Notes: generated by a model from the letters alone, not told the origin. DNA of 64,000 nt from Sphagnum magellanicum (GCA_021904315.1 CM038908.1:35020001-35084000); one strand, 5' to 3'; counted from the stretch's first letter, positions 1-13,130 are shown. Numbers and translations: made by a program.

Positions 1-500
1 AGTTTACTTTTTATGGTACATTCAAACTTGGAACAAAAAATTCTCTTACTGGAACTACATTTCCGTGCATGTTTTTTTTAATGAAACATGGCAATCTATA
101 ATATGCACATAGGTTTTCAAATATCATTTAAATGATGGGTAAAGTTGAAAACATAATTGTGCAATCATTGACATTCAAAATTTGATTGAAAAATACATTA
201 AAATAACTCACCTTATTTACCAAGGTGTTAAGACACATTGAAGATTATATGTTGGAGTTTTTCTTTTTTTAATTTAGGGTTAAATGCAGTGTGAAGCATG
301 AAAACAACTTATTAAATTCATATAATATTATCACATAACTATGCAAAATAATTGAAATGCTTTTAATTCACAATAGAACAATATGAACTTATCAAATTAA
401 GTGTGTACAAACATAGGTATTTGATATCATAAGAAGTGTTGCACATAACAATACATGACAATAATTTTGAAACCTTGTTTATTTTGTATCATATCCAAAA
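1..500. repeat. Repeat RA, copy 1 (3' flank of gene A)
   Basis: This stretch matches 12632-13130 base for base with scattered substitutions and small indels. Its first 270 bases also match, in reverse complement, 27030-27275. In both direct copies it lies just beyond the 3' end of gene A, so it travels with the gene A module. I see no open reading frame, terminal inverted repeat or target duplication, and it is cut by the window edge, so its true start is unknown. Confidence 0.8.
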
Positions 501-570
501 GAACATTTGACGGTATATCAATGTTGTGGGGATTATGTAAAATTCATCACTAAAACGAGCAAAATTAATT

Positions 571-2183
571 TGAACCTAGGAACGGTAAGTTGTGTATCAC
601 AGAAGGGGTGCGATTATCAAACTTGTTGGTCTGCCGATTCAGTATGGTGGCCACAATGGATACAACTATCCCACCGAAACTAATCAACACACCCCCAAAA
701 ATTAACAAAAAGTCCCATGTTGATGGAACCAAATATTTCGCACATATGATATGTGAAAATACCTAGGTGATAAGAGAAAACAAAAAGAGAATGGGCCCGA
801 TTGTATCCAATGAACTTATTCTTAACACATACCATTCAACAAGGATCGTGAATGCCATTGTCACCAAAAAGAGAGGAGAGAGAGTTAGAGAGAGAGCTAT
901 GCAGAAACACAGAAACAACCAGACATGGTGAGCTTACAGACCCAAACCGGATCTGAGTTCCCTGATCTTCTGACCTGCACCACACTCCACTCTAACAATC
1001 TACAGAACTCATCAACACATAACGCCTGATTCTTCAACTAAAAAAAATGATTTGCTCAAAATAAAGATCAACACGTCAGATCACAGGGAGCAGATCCCTG
1101 TGCCTTAAATCAGATTAACAAACCGAGGACTGTCTCATGTCCGATCTATAATGCACATCCTCTTGGTTGCAACAGGAACTTCCGGTGATGCCTTCGAGGT
1201 CAGATCCTTCCGTGTTCGCTTGGTCCCTCAAGCCACTAAACCACATCCCTCCACTGCCTCTATACACTACTCTCACTCTCCACATTTTGAAACCCAGCAC
1301 CTAGAAACCTAGCAGCCACCCTCTGAGATCGCGGACGTGGACCAACAGTAAACCAAGCTCGCAACGAATCCTCTCACAATGACAGCCCCATCATGTCCAC
1401 ACAACAGATCTGTAGGCACAGACCCTTCCTACTTCTCATTTTCCACAAAAGAACGCTCTGCTGACCACAACTCAGATGCAAACAAATCCCCATAGAAACA
1501 CATTTCGCTAACAGATCCTCTCCCTCTTTTCTACCTGCCACACATCTAAGGCTCAGACCCCTTAAAGCTCTCATCATTCCTCGACGCCACATTCGATGTT
1601 AATTGCATCAAGAGATTACACAGCCGCTTAGCATGATACTGGCGCAGCGGAAGAAAAATCAGCAACAAGCTAAACAGCTGCATGAAGAACAACCCGAGAG
1701 AAAATCCCACCCTTGCCACTCAAAATACCGCCCCTTCATCTACTAGTCCTCCAAAATCCAAATCGCCCTCCTACCTCCCGAATTCCAATCGTTACTTGCT
1801 TGGCTTCCTGCTCAAGCTTTCCCATGCACCGTTACAAGTTCAAGTCCCCAAATCCATAAAATGGCCGCCTTCATTAAGTCCGTTTTTCCGGCGGGTTTAA
1901 TTTCTCAAACCCTTAAACCAAAAAGATCAGATTTCCAAACTCAATAGCCATAATCAAGTTTCCGTTCGGCCACCCCATAACCAGTCACACCACCACCACG
2001 CTCCCCACCACCGCCATTATGACCATCGCCGTAATTACACATTTCGGCTATCCACATTTGACCAATGAGTAGACTCACATTTAGCTAAAATTTCTTTTTC
2101 TTGTGTAGGGTTCAAGTATATGACAAGAGGATTTTGACAAAGCAGTCCCACACTATGAACAACAAAGGAACAATGACCAACAT
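571..2183 (-). pseudogene. Gene A pseudogene, copy 1, interrupted
   Basis: Two pieces are homologous to the minus-strand membrane-protein gene at 13201-14541. Piece one (571-862) corresponds to its C-terminal coding region; piece two (about 1986-2183) corresponds to its middle. The piece-two junction resembles the copy at 31392 more than that at 13201, sharing its run of CCACCACCACGCTCCCCACC. Between the pieces lies about 1.1 kb of foreign sequence. The stop codon equivalent is altered and piece one carries frame breaks. The N-terminal half is missing, replaced at 2184 by repeat B. The gene is therefore dead, and it keeps the same head-to-head order with gene C as the third module. Confidence 0.75.
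866..1985. other. Unidentified insertion within gene A copy 1
   Basis: This 1.1-kb block is absent from the other gene A copies. It starts with a GA-rich run (870-895) and has a more balanced base composition than its AT-rich surroundings. Short open stretches occur on both strands (minus 1374-1592, plus 1682-1900) but none shows a domain I recognise. No target duplication or inverted termini are clear. It could be a non-autonomous retroelement or a retrocopy of a transcript; its origin is unresolved. Confidence 0.4.
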
Positions 2184-3207
2184 AAATTGTGATTTTATTG
2201 ATTTCATGTATGAATAGTAATATTTTTTAATTTTTTGAGACATTTAAACTCTCTATTTTGTTGTAAATATAATATAACACATACCAATATCACTTCTAGA
2301 TTTAAGGTCATGTCATAAAAGTTCAATGCTTATTATTTTAAATATTATGAAAATTAAAAAGATCATTAAATAACATCATTACACTTGATAATTTGATGTA
2401 AGAACATTTATTGTCATCTTACATTAAATTTTTTTAATGTTTTAATTTATATATTATTTTTTTTAATATACATTAAAACTAATAAAATTTAATTTACTTC
2501 CAAGAAGCACATTTGAGGCATAATAATCTAATTTAATATGCTTTAAAAATTAGCACCTAAATTATTGGATTCATGTTAGATTTACAAAATTTCAAAACAA
2601 TGGCTATACATTCATACCATTTCACCAAGTGTATTTGTGAACATATCTTAATGGACATCCTCTTAAATTTTGATGTGTCAATTACAACAAAATTTCCAAA
2701 GTTTGATTCTTAAAAAAATAAGAAAAAATAACCATTAACCCTTTAGAAGCATAGGTATTGATCATTCTATAAAAAATCGAAAAATTTCAAGAATGTCTTT
2801 AGAGGGCACCTTACATCAATCAATAACACTCCTAGAAAAGAGAAAATATATTAACAATAGGAAGGAGACTATGCCTATTGATAGGCATATCCACTCTTCA
2901 AAAGTAATTGTAAATTCCCACCCACTTCTCATGGCTCATGATCTATGTATGTTTATGTATAGGATCGACATGGCAAGAAGGTATTCGCTCGGTGGAAAGC
3001 ATGGGAAACAAACAATAATTCCTATTCGTCATGGTCTACATATGATTATGTATAGAAAAATAGTAGGACAATAAGATATTTGCTTGGTGGAAGGCATGAG
3101 AAACAATCAATAACATGAGTACCTATATCTTCAAGTAAATGAATATTCTACCTTTTCCCTTCATAAACAAAGGACGCAACCAATGTGCCAAAATCTTGTC
3201 TATTATT
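2184..3207. repeat. Repeat B, copy 1
   Basis: This AT-rich block aligns with 10619-11697 over its whole length with small indels. It begins abruptly inside gene A sequence and ends abruptly at the promoter-side sequence of gene C, so it replaces the 5' half of gene A and most of the shared promoter. Near its end it holds two imperfect tandem units of about 90 bases (around 2938 and 3027), each containing a catgg-tctatgtat type core. No coding capacity or terminal repeats are visible. Confidence 0.75.
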
Positions 3208-3210
3208 AGG

Positions 3211-3559
3211 GGTGCCGTGATGAGGGAGATGTGCCGTGTTTCATTTGGACTATGGGCAGTGCAATCTCATACGCCACCGTCATTGAGCATCAATTTCCGG
3301 TCCATCCGCACTCCCTTGTCATGTGCACATCTTTCTTTCTCCGGTCCAATGAGAACTTCCTGGTAATGTGGGCATCTTTGGTAGTCCTCTAAGATGTGCT
3401 TATTGGGCCTGAATTCTGGGATTCGATCGATCTCATCTAATACACCTTGCGAAACCAATGATTCTAAGGGATCTAAGGCCTATGATGCTGGCTCTTTCTC
3501 GTGAATGTTATCACAACACAATTTGGCAAGTACTTTCTACCGACTTCTTTCTGTGAAAG
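3211..3559 (+). promoter_or_regulatory. Remnant 5' flank of gene C copy 1
   Basis: Sequence matches 32862-33310 upstream of gene C copy 2, with a gap of about 95 bases relative to that copy (the segment around 33122-33225 is missing here). It is the promoter-side or 5' UTR part of the divergent A/C intergenic region. No TATA box is obvious. Confidence 0.5.
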
Positions 3560-4230
3560 ATGGACGGTGATCGACGAAGTGTTCGTGAGGTGCCACAGTC
3601 TGTTTGTTTGAGTGCAGGGCGAAACTCCACATTTTGGCGATTGTTCCTTCCAGCTAACATGGAGATAGCAAGTGGAATCAGGAATTTCTCGCCTGACTGG
3701 CTTTTGGACTGTAATTAATTCGGATGGGTTGCTCCAAAAGGCAACGATGAAGAAATAATAATTTTTTTGGCAGGTATTTTTTTTGGCCTTTGCTTAGAAC
3801 AAGGAAAGCACTGTGCCTTCAATTACTCTCCGTATCGATTTTTTTTTTCGTCCCCCCAGTTTCCAGGCAGCCTTCGTCATTTATTATGTAAATAATGTGG
3901 GCGCTACACTAGTTTTACTGCGTTTTGCAGGGCAATGGCCCCCACAACTTACCAAACTGGTCACACTCATATGTCATGGACTGCCTGAAGAATGAAGAAA
4001 GGAGAATCATCCCACCTGAAGCATTGGTTCTGGTTCTAGGAGAGGTTTCATCACAATTGTCTTCTCTTGCTCGAGAATTTTGGCTCTCTGGAGGTGATGC
4101 AATACCCTTTCCCCATGTCATTTTTCAAAGAATTCTGTTATATTGCAGTGCCTGGATCCCTTTGCAGTTTCAGCTCTTTTGATGCTTTGAACACAAGCTC
4201 TTACAGCTGGTTGCATCAAAAAATTCCAAG
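3560..4230 (+). pseudogene. Gene C pseudogene, copy 1 (unknown protein)
   Basis: Exon 1 opens with ATG at 3560 and reads MDGDRRSVREVPQSV. It matches the copy at 33311 but has an in-frame TAA at 3716. An intron-like, T-rich interval follows and ends in TTTTGCAG at 3930. Exon 2 (3931-4230) reads from GNGPHNLPNWSHSY and stays in frame to the donor-like junction AAG/GTATAT at 4230/4231, except for a TGA at 4181. The same donor is conserved at 33771/33772. The second copy lacks the intron-like interval. I do not recognise the family: no signal peptide, membrane segment or catalytic motif stands out. Confidence 0.55.
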
Positions 4231-4395
4231 GTATATAATTCCTCTCATGCTGGGATGCAACCTTGTAAATTATGGTTTGGCCGTTCTTACCACAATTTAA
4301 CCATATCAGAAGAAAAAAGAGTTCAAACCTTATGTGAGTATTTGTTGTTTTCACATTTACTCATGTACTTCATATACTTGGTTCCAGTTTTTATT

Positions 4396-4398
<3 letters not shown>

Positions 4399-4431
<33 letters not shown>
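4399..4431. repeat. (TA)n microsatellite
   Basis: A pure TA run of 33 bases directly precedes the 4460 palindrome element. Confidence 0.95.
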
Positions 4432-4435
<4 letters not shown>

Positions 4436-4439
4436 GTGA

Positions 4440-4600
4440 TGTAGTGAAACAGAAGATTTAGCCAAATTTGGCTATAGAATAGATATGAAAGTTTTAAGAA
4501 AATTAATAGTCTTTTTATATTTGGCTACCCTCCTGGAACCTGTCGGAGAAATCTGGCAATTAAAATTTTATTTTTCAACATCTGGTGAATTAGGGCCATT
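4440..4600 (+). repeat. Palindrome-bearing interspersed repeat, copy 1
   Basis: Contains AGCCAAATTTGGCT at 4460-4473, a perfect 14-base palindrome, followed by ATAGAATAGATATGAA. Related blocks in the same orientation occur at 38219, 41485 and 44400, each with a similar lead-in (GTGAT...GAGGAATTTAG) and a downstream TCTGGC/TGTGGC motif. This is probably a short non-autonomous repeat family. Ends are not defined. Confidence 0.55.
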
Positions 4601-5129
4601 TTTTTCCACAACAGTCGTTTGTGTATGTGAAAATCATATTTTTCAGGTCCAAAAAATGAAAAAATTCGTCCCAATTTTTTTTTTTGCTTGGTTCATTTCT
4701 ATTTCTCTGCATCAGTGTTTTTTTTTCATATTTTCACAAATTTTCCAAAATGAGAAAAATAAAAATAAAAAGGGAATATTCTGTCACAATATTTTCATAT
4801 TTTCTATTGAAAAAATCCCCAACTTTTGGAAACAAAAATCTTTTCTATTTTTTGTTGGCCACATTCGGATTCTGATTTTAGTTTGCTAGCGTACTTAAAA
4901 ACTAATCTTTTAAATTATTTAGGCAGTTCTAAAAATTTGTTGCCATTTAATTCTAAATCCCTCTTGTTATACTAGCCAATGATGCAACATCAGAAAATTG
5001 AAAAGAGTATCACTGCTCTGCATGTGGAAGACAGAATGACAATGACCCCATTAGAAGAAAAAACAGTTCAAGCCTAATGTGAGAATTTGTTGTTTGACAT
5101 TTCCTCATGTACGTGGTTCATTGCAGTTA

Positions 5130-6120
5130 CCAACCAAATAATCTATTATAGATTTTTAAGACACATGCATGACCGCATATCATCAATCAGACATGAGTGA
5201 ATTTGTGTCCAACTGGTTCGCATTACTGCACTCAAAGAGAAGAAAACTCAATTGTTCAGTATTGAAGTGCCTATCCTCTCCTCAGAAGACTATGCAAATG
5301 TGTCCTGTTCGTATTCATCCCTAAATGCAGTCTTTTGAAATTAGGGGTGAGGTTCTAGGGTTTAGGATTTGTAACCCATTAAGAGTAATTCCATTTCCTG
5401 CTCCTAGAAGCCCCATTGATACATTGTGCCAGAAAGTTGACACCCAACACTTCGTTTCAGCACCTGCAAATATTTGAGTGTCTTTAGGAAAAAGAGATAC
5501 CTTTTCAATGACATGAGAGTTCCTAAAAACGTGTGAAGACCACAATGGAGGGCTTTATGATAGAGTGGGGATATTTAGTGAAGATGTACACCATAATGAT
5601 TTGGGTGTTTTGGAAAATTTTGTGCACAATCTGCATACCAGTAGTTGAAGGTCATAGGAATTTTCACTTGAATGAGAGCTTGGCCTGACTGTCACACCCT
5701 ACACATTCCTCACAAGAGAAAGCTAGCAAACAATCAATGGTCCAAAACCATACTCTAGTAGACAGTACAAGATCTACAAAAAATTGCCAATTGGTCTCTG
5801 CAGCTGATGGAGGCACCTGTTCTCCACTGTGTGGTGATGCAGACATTGTTATTGGACACTAGGCCTACTTTTTTCACCTGCTTGGGTTAGCCATTTTCCT
5901 CTAAATGTGTCATCCATCACCATTGATCCCAGCAGCAATATATTGTGAACAAAATTCATGTCAAACTCTTCTATAGATCATTCCCTCCCATGACTTAAGG
6001 CACATTTCTCTGATGAATTGCACAGTAATGCAAGAACTTTAAATCTTAAGAGTTTCACAAAATGTGTACAGTTCCACTGCAGAACAATTCTGTTTTTCCA
6101 GAAGCCTTTGGCAGAGTGTG
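5130..6120. other. Unassigned gene-like DNA
   Basis: Base composition here is more balanced than in the neighbouring AT-rich tracts. On the minus strand there is an open stretch (5321-5500) just after a possible acceptor (ATTTGCAG/GTGCTG), and another at 5664-5846. These could be exon relics, but no protein family is recognisable and no splice chain can be built, so I do not call a gene. Confidence 0.3.
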
Positions 6121-6124
6121 ATGA

Positions 6125-6130
6125 TTTTAT
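6125..6130 (-). terminator. Poly(A) signal AATAAA
   Basis: AATAAA on the minus strand lies about 100 bases past the stop codon of the terminal exon at 6229-6399. That is a typical plant position for a cleavage signal. Confidence 0.55.
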
Positions 6131-6228
6131 TCACACGGGCATATGCAGAAGATAGAGAACTGAGGTTTTCAGTGAGAAGTGAAGGTGCAGCTGATCAGTT
6201 TGTTATTGAGGGATTCTTCTTGTGAAGT

Positions 6229-6399
6229 TCAGCTTTTGTTCATGGCAGGAGCGCCAGTGCTTTTGTTGACCTCAGTCTCAGGTGATGCAGTAGCTGTAGA
6301 GGAGGAGGCCTGGTCAGTAGTGGTGACATTGCTTGCTGTTGATGGGGATGCCTGCTGAGGGTAGTCTTTTATCAATGTTGTCGGCATCCCTGACAGTTC
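6229..6399 (-). CDS. 3'-terminal exon of an unidentified gene
   Basis: Reading the minus strand, a pyrimidine-containing acceptor (CCTTTGTGTAG) is followed at 6399 by a phase-0 open stretch of 56 codons ending in TGA at 6229-6231. It begins ELSGMPTTLIKDYPQQ and ends TGAPAMNKS. The tail is rich in Ser, Thr and Ala, as in disordered C-termini. A poly(A) signal follows. Sequence just upstream (6400-6560) has a short possible exon with ATG near 6541, but its donor is weak. I cannot name the gene; remaining exons may lie beyond long introns on the higher-coordinate side. It is the only spliced host-gene candidate with a matching acceptor, stop and poly(A) signal. Confidence 0.45.
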   Translation of the reverse strand, partial: ELSGMPTTLIKDYPQQASPSTASNVTTTDQASSSTATASPETEVNKSTGAPAMNKS

Positions 6400-6409
6400 C
6401 TACACAAAG

Positions 6410-9400
6410 GACACACAGAAGATTGCCATTAGGTGTCAACTAAAATGAATCAACAAAACATGCAACTACTTCTTTGCACAGCAAAGAAGGAAGTTCTACA
6501 GTGAACCTCTCTATACTCCTTGATCCATAAGCTCATACAGGATGATGGTTCTCCCATTTTAGGAATCCAAAACATTCTTCTGCTCCACACAACTCAGTGT
6601 TTGTGCGCAAAAGCTCAAGAAAGACAAATTTCAGCTTTAGGGCACAATTGCTTCATCAGATGCTCACCATTTGATTGAAGAATCAAATGCCACAAGGTCA
6701 GGTACCAGGACTGAGGAATATTGCATATAGACTGATCCTCACATATGACTTGATATCTTTGCCATATGCTTTGCACTCTTCTTTTGGGTTTTGGTTGAGG
6801 AAATACTTGAACACGCTGCCTGATATCAAATTTCAGACTGATTCAAGACTCTTCAAGTTAACATTCACTTAACATCAAACGATCACCTATTTAACATTGC
6901 ATGCCACCTAGAATGCCACCTAGATTTTCATTTAACATTGATTTAACATCAAGTGTGAATTCAACATAAGTATGATGTTATAACAATTGTTCAAAACATT
7001 TTAAGCTTTGAGGGTGCAAATTTGAAGGTATTAGGAGTAGGGCATTAATAGAATAAGTGCCTCACTCCAAAGGCATTACTTGACCTAAAGCACTTGAAGA
7101 TGCATACGGAAAACATATATAATTATGAGAGGTCATACCATTTTCTAATACACCTCTTCAAGGCATGTCTGATACCACGTGAATTATATTGATTGTTGCT
7201 GATTTGTTCCTTCAAATCATAATGTAAATTTGCAAGACACATAGGGATGCATTCCACGATTAGTAGGACTTGCCATCTTTTGCAATTCATGGGTTATAAC
7301 TTTAGGACCTAAAACAAAATTGTTCATTGAAATACTGAAATACTTGATAATATATCACTGAAACAAATTAACATACAAAGAATTTAAATCACTAAGGAAC
7401 TAACATATCAAAATATTTCGAAAAGTGGAACATGTGAAAAGAATAAAATCATTCATAATCTTTCAAGGACTCGAACCATGTTGTTTGCCCATCTAGTAAA
7501 ATGATCTTTAACTAAGAAATTTTTCAAGATGTGAAACAATGCAAATTCAAACGATGGAAGTTCACATGTATTGAAAATTATACACCAAATACTAACAAAG
7601 ATTGAAAATTAAATGTAAAATCAAAATCATTAAACGAATCAACAAGTACCTAAAGTGGAGGAAATATTGAATTTTGAATAAACTTTTTCAGTTAGTTAAG
7701 TTATCAATAATTTTGGTAATAGCCATTGGTTTTGCATAATGGTTGGTTTTCAAATACCCTGTTAATAATGTGCCAGTTAACCTGCTGGTTATACATGGGT
7801 TACATGTCCCCCTTTGGGACACCTAAGAGATATCTTTATTATGCTAGGTGGCTCTCGGGTTTGGTGTCAAGTTGGGTATCCCAAATCCAACCCTTATGCT
7901 AGTAGTGTCAAATAAAAGCAACATGGGAAATTGGTAATTGGGGATTTTTTTTTGGACAAGAAAATTGATATTAGTATGTGGATCTGAATAATTTTCAATT
8001 TTTGATTATTTGATATTGTATGTGGCAGTGTTTTCATTGCCGAAATTTGACAAAATTTTCATCTCAAGAAATAATTGGGGATACTATATCATAAGTTCTT
8101 GGTTAATAAAAACCACCAAATCTTTTAGAAATTTTTTTAGGGGGAAATTTCATCACCTTTTAAGTTTTGGGGTGGGTGTTTCATGTGAGTTTTGTTTTTT
8201 AAAGTTTTGACATTAAGAAAAAAAAGTTGTTGCCAATTAATGTTATATCCTTTTCATGACAATCACAAACAATGCTAAGGTAAACATATCCATCATTGAA
8301 CACAAGTTGATATCCTAACACATATTTGTATTCATATTTATCATTTTTTGTCTTATTTTAAGTGATCTTCATGATTATCAGTATATCAAGTGGAGTTCAG
8401 CAATATATTTTTGAATTGACAAGACAATTCAACACATCAATATAAAAATCTAAGTTGTAACAATAACTATTTAGTGTAACCTTTATGAATTGTTTATAAT
8501 TATTAATAAAAGTGATATATTATGCACAAGTACATATAAGAACTAGATTTATAAATTATAAATTACAGATTATTATAATAAAGTTTAACTACAAATTAAT
8601 TGTGCAAGTACTATAATTCTAACTTACAAATAAATGAAGTAATTACAATGATTTTATATTACTATAAAATAATAATTATGAATATAAAATATTACATTTT
8701 TGTAGTAAAAGTTTACTATAAATAAGTAAATAATGAGTAATACATAAAATTATTTAATGTATCTTTGTTTTCGAATATAATAATTACATCAACTTTTGTT
8801 ACTATTTTAAAGATTATTCAAAAAATTTGAAATAAAAATCTCAATTATAGGACAATGATAACTTCTCAATTATGGATAGGAAATGTAGTCATTATCATTA
8901 AAATATAATGTTTTATGATTGGCAACTATCATTTTAAGTAATCTGAAAATTTATGTTGTACTAATATTTATTCATTGAAAATAACCAGTAATAAATAATA
9001 AGTAAAATAATTTATTGTAATTACGTTAAATTTTCAGCAAAATATTCTAAAATTTTAGGATGCAGTAACAATTATATATTGTAAGTACATAATTAAATAT
9101 TTTAGTATACTAGAATGTAATTCTTACAATAAATAGTAGCAATATTTTAATTTTAAAAATATTTTAAAATTAAAATTATGAATAATTAAGCTGAATTATA
9201 AATTATGTGTCTATTATAATTAATGTGTAGGTAAAAAAAAAATTGATTTTATAATAATCATACATTAATTGCAGTAATTTTATTGTTATTAAACAATATA
9301 AAAATATTTTGTATAATAATCTGTGCTGGAATATATTTAATTTATTTGAAATTGTAAGTAATTTAATGTAATGTAATTAGTATAATTGCAATAATCATAT

Positions 9401-10610
9401 CAATGACTTACATTCAAAATACTATGAAATTTTTGAATACTAATTTGAAATATAAATTAAAAGTTGTCAATATTACATTTAGTTGTAAATCAAATAATTA
9501 TTCTAATTAATGTATTTAGACATATGTTGACTTCAACTAAGCATTGTTTCATTTGCGACTAATGGGACTTTAGATGGCTATTCTTAGATGATAAATTCAA
9601 CCTATATATAGAGGTAAACCAATTTAGTTGTAGATGAGTTGTAAGCTTATTGTAAGTGATTTAGATGATGTTAAAATGATGTTATTCTAATTGCAAAATA
9701 TAAAAATGTAGTTGCAAAACCAAACAATTGGAGGTAATTATAAATGTGGTGGTCACATATTGGCCTTTTTCTTCTAATGCATTAATAATTATAACCATTG
9801 TTTAATTTTGTGTATTTCAAATTATGAAAAAAAAACTAAAAATGGACATATTTTAATACAATGTTATTGTCAATATGTTGGTATACATATCCAAAAAAAT
9901 TAGAATCATTCTAATGAATAAAAAAAACACATAAAACACAATTTTAATACTTTTTAAATAACATAATCTTGCAGTTTTAAAATATAGAACTTAACAAGAT
10001 AGTATTTTTTTTAAAAATATTTTAAAAAATAAAATGATGGATTGAAAATATTTCAAAAATATTCTTTAAAAAAAATTTGAAAAAAACATAGGTTTCATGG
10101 TGTGGGTGCATGCAATTTCTACTAGCATGAATGGACCCTTAATATCGACTTTTCAACATACTAGCCTAATCCTTGTGTCATGTGTTAATGTTTAATTCCA
10201 AGATTAAATCTAGCTTAATTAAGCTTGATCCTAATTAATTAGGGTAATCTAATTTAGCAAGTAATTTAGTTGCGACTAATTCCAACATGAATAGGTTTAG
10301 GGTTGCGACTAGTTGCAACTAGTTCCAATGTGAATAGCAATTTTCATACCAGTAGAGCAAAACTTATTAAATTTATACAATATTTGTCTATGAAAATTAG
10401 TTCAATTTTGAAAAATGATTTTGCTATAATAATTCTAAGATGACACCCACTTCAACCCAAACAATATTAAGTTCAGTGACCTTATAGGAGGTTTAGTTTA
10501 TACTTGGCCATTATCACAAAGGTTTGAGCTAATTTTAATGCAATCACAATGAAAATAATCATGGTGTTGCTCATTATATAGTCTAACAAAAAAATTCCTT
10601 TGTCATGAAC
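6410..10610. other. AT-rich gene-free tract
   Basis: No convincing coding region on either strand. The stretch 8500-9550 is extremely A+T rich and low in complexity. Around 9550, 10270 and 10303 the motif GCGACTA recurs; at 10303-10324 it forms part of a small hairpin (GCGACTAGTTGCAACTAG). No mobile-element ends were identified. Confidence 0.6.
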
Positions 10611-10618
10611 ACAATTGG

Positions 10619-11697
10619 TTTTAATAAATTGTGATTTTATTGATTTCATGTGTGAATAGTAATATTTTTCTATTTTTTGAGACATTTAAAATATTTTTTT
10701 ATTGTAAATATAATATAACACATACCAAAATTACTTCTAGATTCAGGGTCATGTCATAAAAGTTGAATGCTTACTATTTTAAATATTATGAAGATTAAAA
10801 AGATCATTAAACAACATCATTACATTTGATAATTTGATGTAGGAACATTTATTGCCATCTTACATTATAAAGTTTTTGATGTTTTAATTTATACATAAAA
10901 GCATTTTTTTAATATATCAAAATTAATAAATTCGAATTTACTTCGAAGAGGCACATTTGAGGCATAATAATCTAATTTAATATGTTAAAAAATTAGCACC
11001 TAAATTATTGGATTCATGTTAAATTTATAAAATTTCAAAACAATGTCCATATCTTCATACCATTTCACCAAGTGTTATTTGTGAACATAATTTCATATTG
11101 CTTTGAATAAAAAACTTGACAAGTCATATAAATATCTTGATATACATCCTCTTAAATTTTGATATATCAATTACAACAAAATTTCCAAAGTTTGATTCCT
11201 AAAAAATGAGGAAAAAAAACCATTAACCCTTTAGAAGCATGGGTATTAACCATTTTATAAAACATCGAAATTTTTGAGAGTGTCTTTAGAGGGCACCTTA
11301 CATCAATCAATAAACCTCCTAGAAAGGAAAAAATATATTAACAATAAGAAGGAGACTATGCCTATTGATAGGCATATCCACTCTTCAAAAGTAGTTGTAA
11401 ATCCCCACCCACTTCTCATGGCTCATGGTCTATGTATGTTTATGTATAGAAGACCAACATGACAATAAGGTATTCGCTCAGTGGAAAGCATGGGAAACAA
11501 ACAATAATTCCTATTCATCATGGTTTACATATGGTTATGTATAGTGGAATGGTAGGGCAATAAGGTATTTGCTTGGTGGAAGGCATGGGAAACAAGCAAT
11601 AACATGAGTTCCTTATGTCGTTAAACAAATGAATATTCTACCTTTCCCCTACATAAATAAAGGACGCAAGGAATGTGCCAAAACCTTGTCTATTAAT
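10619..11697. repeat. Repeat B, copy 2
   Basis: Direct copy of 2184-3207. Both share the same internal pair of imperfect tandem units and the same start (TAAATTGTGATTTTATTG). Here the block sits about 1.5 kb beyond the 3' end of the intact gene A and is not joined to gene C. That shows B exists independently of the A/C module or marks the neighbouring unit of a former array. Confidence 0.75.
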
Positions 11698-11699
11698 TG

Positions 11700-12405
11700 G
11701 AGGAACATTGCATGTAAGCAATCCAACCCTTTAAGACCTTATCTTGCAAAATGAAAACAAGTGAGTTAATCAATATTTTATGTATATTTTTGTAGTGTAA
11801 TGGATGAAACCATAAAGATTATCTCATACATGTGTCAAAAATAATCAACTAACATTGGATGGGTGTCACCTTGGGTACATCAAACAATTGGAAAAAAACA
11901 ATCATTCATTTTGTTTGCAATGTTAAATTGAAAGGTTTAAGTTCATTTGTTCTTGTGAATTTCACCCAAGTTGACACCCTTTTGCAAGAACTAGAATAAG
12001 AATTGAACCATGGAGGGTGAAAGCATGGTAAAGTACACAATTAAATGTCCTTGATTTAGAATGGAATAAAAATAGATCGTTTTGACCAAAAACAGAAGAA
12101 AGTAGATTCAGATTTTGTTGAAATTTCATTTTGAAACCATGGTGCTTTTTATTGGGTTTATATTAAGTTAAATACAAAATTTAAGAAATTTTGGAATAAT
12201 AAATGTAATGAACAAACACTTTTGAATTTGATTGGTCAATATGGTGTTCAAAATTACTTTTTCATTAGAAATTTTAATGAATTATGCATAAATGTCATAT
12301 AGTTTGAAATGAATAGAATTGGATTTGTTTTTTTTTGAAATTGTATTCACATTCAAATTCTTTTCAATATGTCATAAAAGAGGCATTTGTGGCAACTTCC
12401 ATTCA
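11700..12405. other. Unassigned spacer
   Basis: AT-rich sequence with no open frames or repeat borders that I can support. It links repeat B copy 2 to repeat RA. Confidence 0.6.
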
Positions 12406-12409
12406 ACAA

Positions 12410-13130
12410 TGATTAATTATTATTCCTTTCATGAAATTCTCACCATTTTTCTTTTGTTTTGAATCATATGTATGTTAACTATTTGAACAAACTGAATGGA
12501 AGCAAGGAGAATTTTACATCTTTGAGAAGATTAATCAAAAGGGTGGAATCCTTCCAACATTTCATAACTTACTATTCAAGGACTTAAAAACAAAAACAAA
12601 AATTGGAACCAGCAATTTATTTATTGCATGTAGAGTTTACCTTTTATGGTATGTTCAAACTTGAAACAAAAATTCCCTTATTGGAACTACATTTACATGC
12701 ATGTTTTTTTGAATGAAACATGGCAATCTATCATATGCCCATAGTATTTAAAATGTCATTCAAATGATGGGTAAGGTTGAATATATAATTGTGCAATCAT
12801 TGACATTCAAGACTTGATTGAAAAAATTCATAAAAATAACTCACCTTATTTATGAGGGCATTAAGACTCATTGAAGATTACATGTTGGAGTTTTTCTTTT
12901 TGAAATTTCAGGTTAAATGCAATGTGAAGCATGAAACCAACTGATTAATTCATATAATATTATCAAACTAGGCAAAATGAATGAAATGCTTTTAATTCAC
13001 ATTAGAACAATATGAACTCAACAAATTAAATGTGTACAAACATAGGTATTTGATATCATAAGAAGTGTTTCACATAACAATACATGACAATAATGTTTAA
13101 ACCTTATTTATTTCGAATCACATCCGAAAC
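12410..13130. repeat. Repeat RA, copy 2
   Basis: The right part (12632-13130) matches 1-500 directly. The whole left part plus core (12410-12880) matches 27030-27490 in reverse complement. It forms the 3' flank of the intact gene A. No coding content or terminal repeats are visible. Confidence 0.8.

Larger units (their letters stand above)
4308..5126. repeat. Diverged 75-bp direct repeats flanking an AT-rich insert
   Basis: Positions 4308-4388 and 5056-5126 are similar direct repeats sharing the run TTTGTTGTTT and the run CTCATGTAC. Between them lie a TA microsatellite, the palindrome at 4460 and T-rich low-complexity sequence. The arrangement suggests a local duplication or an insertion next to the end of gene C copy 1; the mechanism cannot be told. 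Confidence 0.5.

Noticed and set aside
4485..4889. A 134-codon plus-strand frame rich in Phe, Ile and Lys
   Set aside because: Composition simply reflects T- and A-rich low-complexity DNA; no domain, and it lies in a repeat-flanked insert.
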